Positions 18,262-21,763 of a stretch of DNA of 21,763 bases are shown here, one piece after another (within the stretch, counting starts at the first letter, position 1; each line of letters begins with the position of its first letter). This DNA is from an uncultured Beijerinckiaceae bacterium. GTDB lineage: Bacteria > Pseudomonadota > Alphaproteobacteria > Rhizobiales > Beijerinckiaceae. Both the position numbers and the translations under genes were made by a program. Below the pieces are notes generated by a model. It did not search any database and was not told where the DNA came from. It was given only the letters and a program-made list of their open reading frames with translations. The stretch is taken from contig CALMGA010000369.1 in NCBI GenBank assembly GCA_937863205.1, positions 1 through 21,763 on the forward strand, written 5' to 3'.

Positions 18262-18291
18262 CTCTCGCACCCTAGGTCTTGACCGCGAGAG
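18262..18291 (+). promoter_or_regulatory. Hairpin covering the likely ribosome-binding site of the PKS gene
   Basis: CTCTCGC (18262-18268) pairs with GCGAGAG (18285-18291) over a 16-base loop. The 3' arm contains the only purine-rich stretch (GAGAG) before the TTG start at 18304, so folding would hide it. A regulatory role is inferred. Confidence 0.35.
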
Positions 18292-18303
18292 AACAGCCAC
18301 GCT

Positions 18304-21300
18304 TTGACCCATAACGCTCCGTTTCATGCTGCAGATCATGCTGCAGACATTGCCGTCGTCGGCCGCTCGTGCCGGCTGCCGGGGGCGCCCTCGGTTGCCG
18401 ATCTTTGGAGGCTGCTGTCCTCCGGCACCTGCGCCATCACCCGCATCCCGTCCGACCGCTGGTCGCTTGAGCGGCTGAGCCATCCGCGCATCGCCGAGCG
18501 CGGCCGAAGCTATACCTGGGCGGCCGGCTGCCTCGACGACATCTGGGGCTTCGATCCCGCCGCCTTCGGCATCTCGCCACGCGAAGCGGAGATGATGGAT
18601 CCGCAGCAGCGCCTGCTGCTGGAACTCACCTGGGAAGCGCTGGAGGATGCGGGCGTCCGTCCGTCCCGCCTCGCCGGCAGCGAGACGGGCGTCTTCGTCG
18701 GCGTGTCGGCCGTCGACCACTCGACCTTGCGCCTGCTCGATATCTCAAGCGCCGACGCCTACATGATGACCGGCAACACGCTTTCGGTCGTCGCCAACCG
18801 CATTTCCTACATCTTCGACCTGCATGGGCCGAGCTTCGTCGTCGACACCGCCTGCTCCTCGGCGCTGGTCGCGCTCAACGAGGCGGTGATCAACCTGCAA
18901 AGCGGGCGCATCGACACGGCCATCGTGGGCGGCGTCAGCATTCTCGCAACCCCGCACTCCTTTGTCGGGTTTTCCCAAGCGGCGATGCTGTCGCGCCGGG
19001 GTCTCTGCCAAGCCTTTTCCGCCAACGCCGACGGCTACGTCCGCGCCGAGGGCGGGGCCGTGCTGATGCTGCGGACGCGCGAAGCGGCGGAGCGCGACGG
19101 CAACCCGATCCACGGCTTCATCACCGCCTCCGACAGCAATTCCGACGGGCGCACCAACGGCATCTCGCTGCCCTCGCGCGAGTTCCAGGCCAAGCTGCTG
19201 GACAAGATGTACGTGCGCGGCGGCGTCGACCTCGACAGCCTTGCCTTTTTCGAAGCTCATGGGACGGGAACCCCTGTCGGCGATCCGATCGAGGCCGGGG
19301 CGATCGGGGAAACCATCGCGCAGCGCCGTTCCCAGCCGCTGCTGATCGGTTCGGTGAAGACCAACATCGGGCACATGGAGTCCGCATCCGGCCTGGGCGG
19401 CGTGCTGAAGGCGATGCTGGCGCTGGAACACGACGAGCTGCCCGCCTCGCTGCACAGCGAGGAGCTCAATTCGCACATCGACTTCGCCGGCCTCAATCTC
19501 AAGGTCGCCCGGGAAAGGACGCCGCTGCCCCGCGCCGACGGCAAGCGCCGCCTCGCGGGCGTCAATTCGTTCGGCTTCGGCGGCACCAACGCCCATGTCA
19601 TCCTCGCCGACGCCCCGCCCGCTCCCGCGCCGACCGTTGCCGTGCCGCCGCGCTTCTTCGCCGTCTCAGCGCACAGCCGCGGCGCCCTCAACGCCCTCGT
19701 CGCGGACTATGCGTCGCGCCTCGAAGCCGCCACCGACGACGAGGCGACGGCGATCATGGCGGCGGCCGTGCACCGGCGCGACCTGCTCGCCCATCGCGTC
19801 GCTGTGCCGGTCACCAGCCGCGCCCGGGTCGCCGACCTGCTCGACGCCTTGTGCGGCGAAGAGCAGGAGGTCGTCGGCGCGGTGCGCGGCACCGCCGTGG
19901 AGCGGGACGCGCCGGTGTGCTTCGTGTTCTCGGGCAACGGCAGCCAGTTCGTCGGCATGGGGCTCGCCGCCTACAAGCACAACACGCTGTTCCGCGAGCG
20001 GCTCGACGAACTGTCCCGGCAGTTCGAGGGTGTCGCCGGCTGGTCGCTCGTCGACACGCTTCACGGCGAGGAGCTTGCCGCCAAGATCGAGCTGGCCTCG
20101 ATCGCGCAGCCCTTGATGTTCGCCATCCAGGCGGCGGTGAGCCACGCGCTGCGCGTCAACGGCCTGGAACCCTCGGTGGTGATCGGTCACAGCGTGGGCG
20201 AGGTGGCGGCGGCGCTGGCGGCCGGCATCCTCGACGACGCCGGCGCGCTCGCGACCATCCATGCCCGCTCGCTTCACCAGGAGCTGACCTTCGGCCACGG
20301 CACCATGGCGGTTGTGATCGGCTCGCGCGAGGCGACCGACGCGATCCTGGCCGAGCTGCCGGACGTGACGGTTGCCGCCTGCAATTCGCCGCGCGCCTTC
20401 ACCGTATCGGGACCCAAGTCGGCCATCGCGCGGCTGTCCGCCGTCGCCCGGCCGCACAAGGCGCGGGTGCGCAAGCTCGACCTGGAATATCCCTTCCACA
20501 GCGCCCTGATGGCGCCGGTTGAGGAACCGCTGCTCGAAAGCCTCGCCGACCTCAAGCACAGCTCCGGCGACATCACCTTCCTGTCCACCGTCACCGGCGC
20601 AGCCGTGGACGGCGCCGGCCTCGACGGCGGCTACTGGTGGCGCAACGTGCGCGAGCCCGTGCTGTTCTCGCAGGCCGTTGCGGCGGCGGCCAAGGGCGGC
20701 GCTCGCATCTTCGTCGAGATCGGGCCGAGCCCGACCCTGCTGTCGCACATCAATGATTCGATCGACGAGCGCACCGCGACTGTGGCGACGCTGGCGACCC
20801 TCGACAAGCGCGACAAGGGCGAAGACCCGATCGCGCTGGCGGTGGCCGCCGCGATCGTGCGCGGCGCCGCGGTCGACCGGGCCAAGGCGTTCGGCACCCC
20901 GCCGGCCCCCGGCAGCCACGTGTCGCTGCCCCTCTACCCCTGGCAGCGCAAGACCTTCCATCTGGCGGAAACGCACGAAAGCGTGTCCAACACCCTGCCC
21001 ACGGCGTGGCATCCCCTGATCGGCGCGCGCTTCAGCGCCGAGCGGCTGGAATGGCATTCGAGCCTCGACACGACGCTGAATCCCTCGCTCGCCGACCACA
21101 ACGTCGAGGGCCGGGCCATTCTTCCCGGCGCGGCCTTCGCGGAAATGGCGCTCGCCGTGGCACGCGACTGGCTCGGTTCGGAGGCGGCCACGATCGCCGA
21201 TCTCGAGATCACCAGCCCGATGCAGCTGACGCCCGACGTCGGCCGCGAGGTCGTCTGCCGCCTGTCGCCGCACATCAACCACATCGAGATCGCCAGCCGG

Positions 21301-21763
21301 CCGAGGCTCGGGCAAACGCCGTGGCAGACCCATGCGACGGCGAAGATCCTGCGCGACGCAACCGTCGGCGCTCTCCCCGAACTGGAAGACCACGCCCCGC
21401 TTTCGCCCTCGCATTCGGTGACCGGCGCCGAGATCTACGCGATGGCCGACCGTGCCGGGCTGCACTACGGCCCGACCTTCCAGAAGCTGCACACGGCGGC
21501 GGCGGTGCGCCCCGACCGCATCGTGCTTGATCTGACGAAAGAAGATGCCGACCCGGCCTACGGCATCGATCCGGCCCGCCTCGACTCCTGCTTCCACGCG
21601 CTCGTTCTCATCATGTCGAGCCTGCGCGACGCCGTGCACGGTACGGCTTACATTCCCGTGCGCTTCGGCGAGGTGATGCTGCGCCATCCCGGCCGCACCT
21701 TCACTAAGGGGCGCATCGACGTGCTGCGCCGCGACGAGCGCATCATCATCGCCAACTTCATCC
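18304..21763 (+). CDS. Type I polyketide synthase (KS-AT-DH..., 3' end outside window)
   Basis: An open frame of 1153 codons that runs off the window end. The start is TTG at 18304: an in-frame stop (18280-18282) lies just upstream and no other start codon precedes the KS domain. Domains: ketosynthase, residues about 15-437, with Cys184 (DTACSSAL), His319 (EAHGTGTPVGDPIEA) and His357 (KTNIGHMES). Acyltransferase, about 540-880, with Ser630 (GHSVGE), QPLMFAIQ and YPFHS (His732); the F-H pair suggests malonyl rather than methylmalonyl loading. The start of the AT reads SGNGSQ instead of the usual SGQGSQ. Dehydratase from about 903, with His932 in HNVEGRAILPG (H-x3-G-x4-P) and Asp1094 in LDSCFHAL. 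ER, KR, ACP or others would follow outside the window. It sits directly after the oxoamine synthase gene, implying chain release by that enzyme. Confidence 0.95.
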   Translation, partial: MTHNAPFHAADHAADIAVVGRSCRLPGAPSVADLWRLLSSGTCAITRIPSDRWSLERLSHPRIAERGRSYTWAAGCLDDIWGFDPAAFGISPREAEMMDPQQRLLLELTWEALEDAGVRPSRLAGSETGVFVGVSAVDHSTLRLLDISSADAYMMTGNTLSVVANRISYIFDLHGPSFVVDTACSSALVALNEAVINLQSGRIDTAIVGGVSILATPHSFVGFSQAAMLSRRGLCQAFSANADGYVRAEGGAVLMLRTREAAERDGNPIHGFITASDSNSDGRTNGISLPSREFQAKLLDKMYVRGGVDLDSLAFFEAHGTGTPVGDPIEAGAIGETIAQRRSQPLLIGSVKTNIGHMESASGLGGVLKAMLALEHDELPASLHSEELNSHIDFAGLNLKVARERTPLPRADGKRRLAGVNSFGFGGTNAHVILADAPPAPAPTVAVPPRFFAVSAHSRGALNALVADYASRLEAATDDEATAIMAAAVHRRDLLAHRVAVPVTSRARVADLLDALCGEEQEVVGAVRGTAVERDAPVCFVFSGNGSQFVGMGLAAYKHNTLFRERLDELSRQFEGVAGWSLVDTLHGEELAAKIELASIAQPLMFAIQAAVSHALRVNGLEPSVVIGHSVGEVAAALAAGILDDAGALATIHARSLHQELTFGHGTMAVVIGSREATDAILAELPDVTVAACNSPRAFTVSGPKSAIARLSAVARPHKARVRKLDLEYPFHSALMAPVEEPLLESLADLKHSSGDITFLSTVTGAAVDGAGLDGGYWWRNVREPVLFSQAVAAAAKGGARIFVEIGPSPTLLSHINDSIDERTATVATLATLDKRDKGEDPIALAVAAAIVRGAAVDRAKAFGTPPAPGSHVSLPLYPWQRKTFHLAETHESVSNTLPTAWHPLIGARFSAERLEWHSSLDTTLNPSLADHNVEGRAILPGAAFAEMALAVARDWLGSEAATIADLEITSPMQLTPDVGREVVCRLSPHINHIEIASRPRLGQTPWQTHATAKILRDATVGALPELEDHAPLSPSHSVTGAEIYAMADRAGLHYGPTFQKLHTAAAVRPDRIVLDLTKEDADPAYGIDPARLDSCFHALVLIMSSLRDAVHGTAYIPVRFGEVMLRHPGRTFTKGRIDVLRRDERIIIANFI
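18325..18348 (+). repeat. 12-bp tandem codon duplication at the PKS N terminus
   Basis: CATGCTGCAGAT followed by CATGCTGCAGAC, differing only at the last base. It encodes HAADHAAD at residues 8-15, just ahead of the conserved KS opening IAVVGRSCRLPG. Confidence 0.8.

Larger units (their letters stand above)
17999..18303. other. Intergenic stretch between the AOS and PKS genes
   Basis: 305 bases without a supported gene. It contains the large stem-loop at 18025-18079, a TTGACA at 18162-18167 (no good -10 is found 16-18 bases downstream, so a promoter is only possible) and the hairpin at 18262-18291 that covers the PKS ribosome-binding region. Confidence 0.45.

Noticed and set aside
19666..21687. 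673-codon minus-strand frame over the PKS
   Set aside because: Antisense shadow of the PKS, whose KS, AT and DH catalytic motifs are all present on the plus strand.

Overview
The window is about 21.8 kb of GC-rich DNA with very high G/C at third codon positions, which is why so many long antisense shadow frames exist. Gene content (stand-alone PurL of about 730 residues, a YfcG-type glutathione transferase, an SsuABC/NMT1-type ABC importer, a VTPNGIDRVD-type glycosyltransferase, an alphaproteobacterial-style tRNA-Ile2) suggests an alphaproteobacterium, probably of the order Hyphomicrobiales (Rhizobiales). The genus cannot be fixed from sequence alone.

Layout. 1-4.3 kb: a PP2C phosphatase with two N-terminal zinc ribbons (+), then a convergent pair, a DUF2721 membrane protein and a large GH63/MGH1-like glucosidase (both -), probably co-transcribed. 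4.3-8.5 kb: a compact ABC importer operon (ATPase, permease, periplasmic binding protein) flanked by gene debris: the last ~38 codons of a two-TM potassium-channel-like gene upstream and the C-terminal end of a caspase-like (peptidase C14) gene downstream. 8.5-13.3 kb: housekeeping genes yfcG and purL (+), then on the minus strand tRNA-Ile2(CAT), a possible small membrane-protein gene and asd. 13.3-16.2 kb: a small secreted protein and a GT4 glycosyltransferase (+) facing a CDP-alcohol phosphatidyltransferase (-).

16.6 kb to the end is the most interesting part: an alpha-oxoamine synthase immediately followed by a multidomain type I polyketide synthase (KS-AT-DH visible, cut by the window end). 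The PKS gene is open to the last base of the window and begins with TTG. The pairing suggests a polyketide or long acyl chain off-loaded by PLP-dependent decarboxylative condensation with an amino acid, the logic of fungal fumonisin (Fum1/Fum8), giving an aminoketone or sphingoid-like lipid. The nearby CDP-alcohol phosphotransferase and glycosyltransferase could add head groups, but that link is inference.

Each larger intergenic gap in the 14-18.3 kb stretch holds a GC-rich stem-loop without a clear U-tract. One overlaps the likely ribosome-binding region of the PKS. No CRISPR array, complete insertion sequence, phage gene or replication origin was seen.
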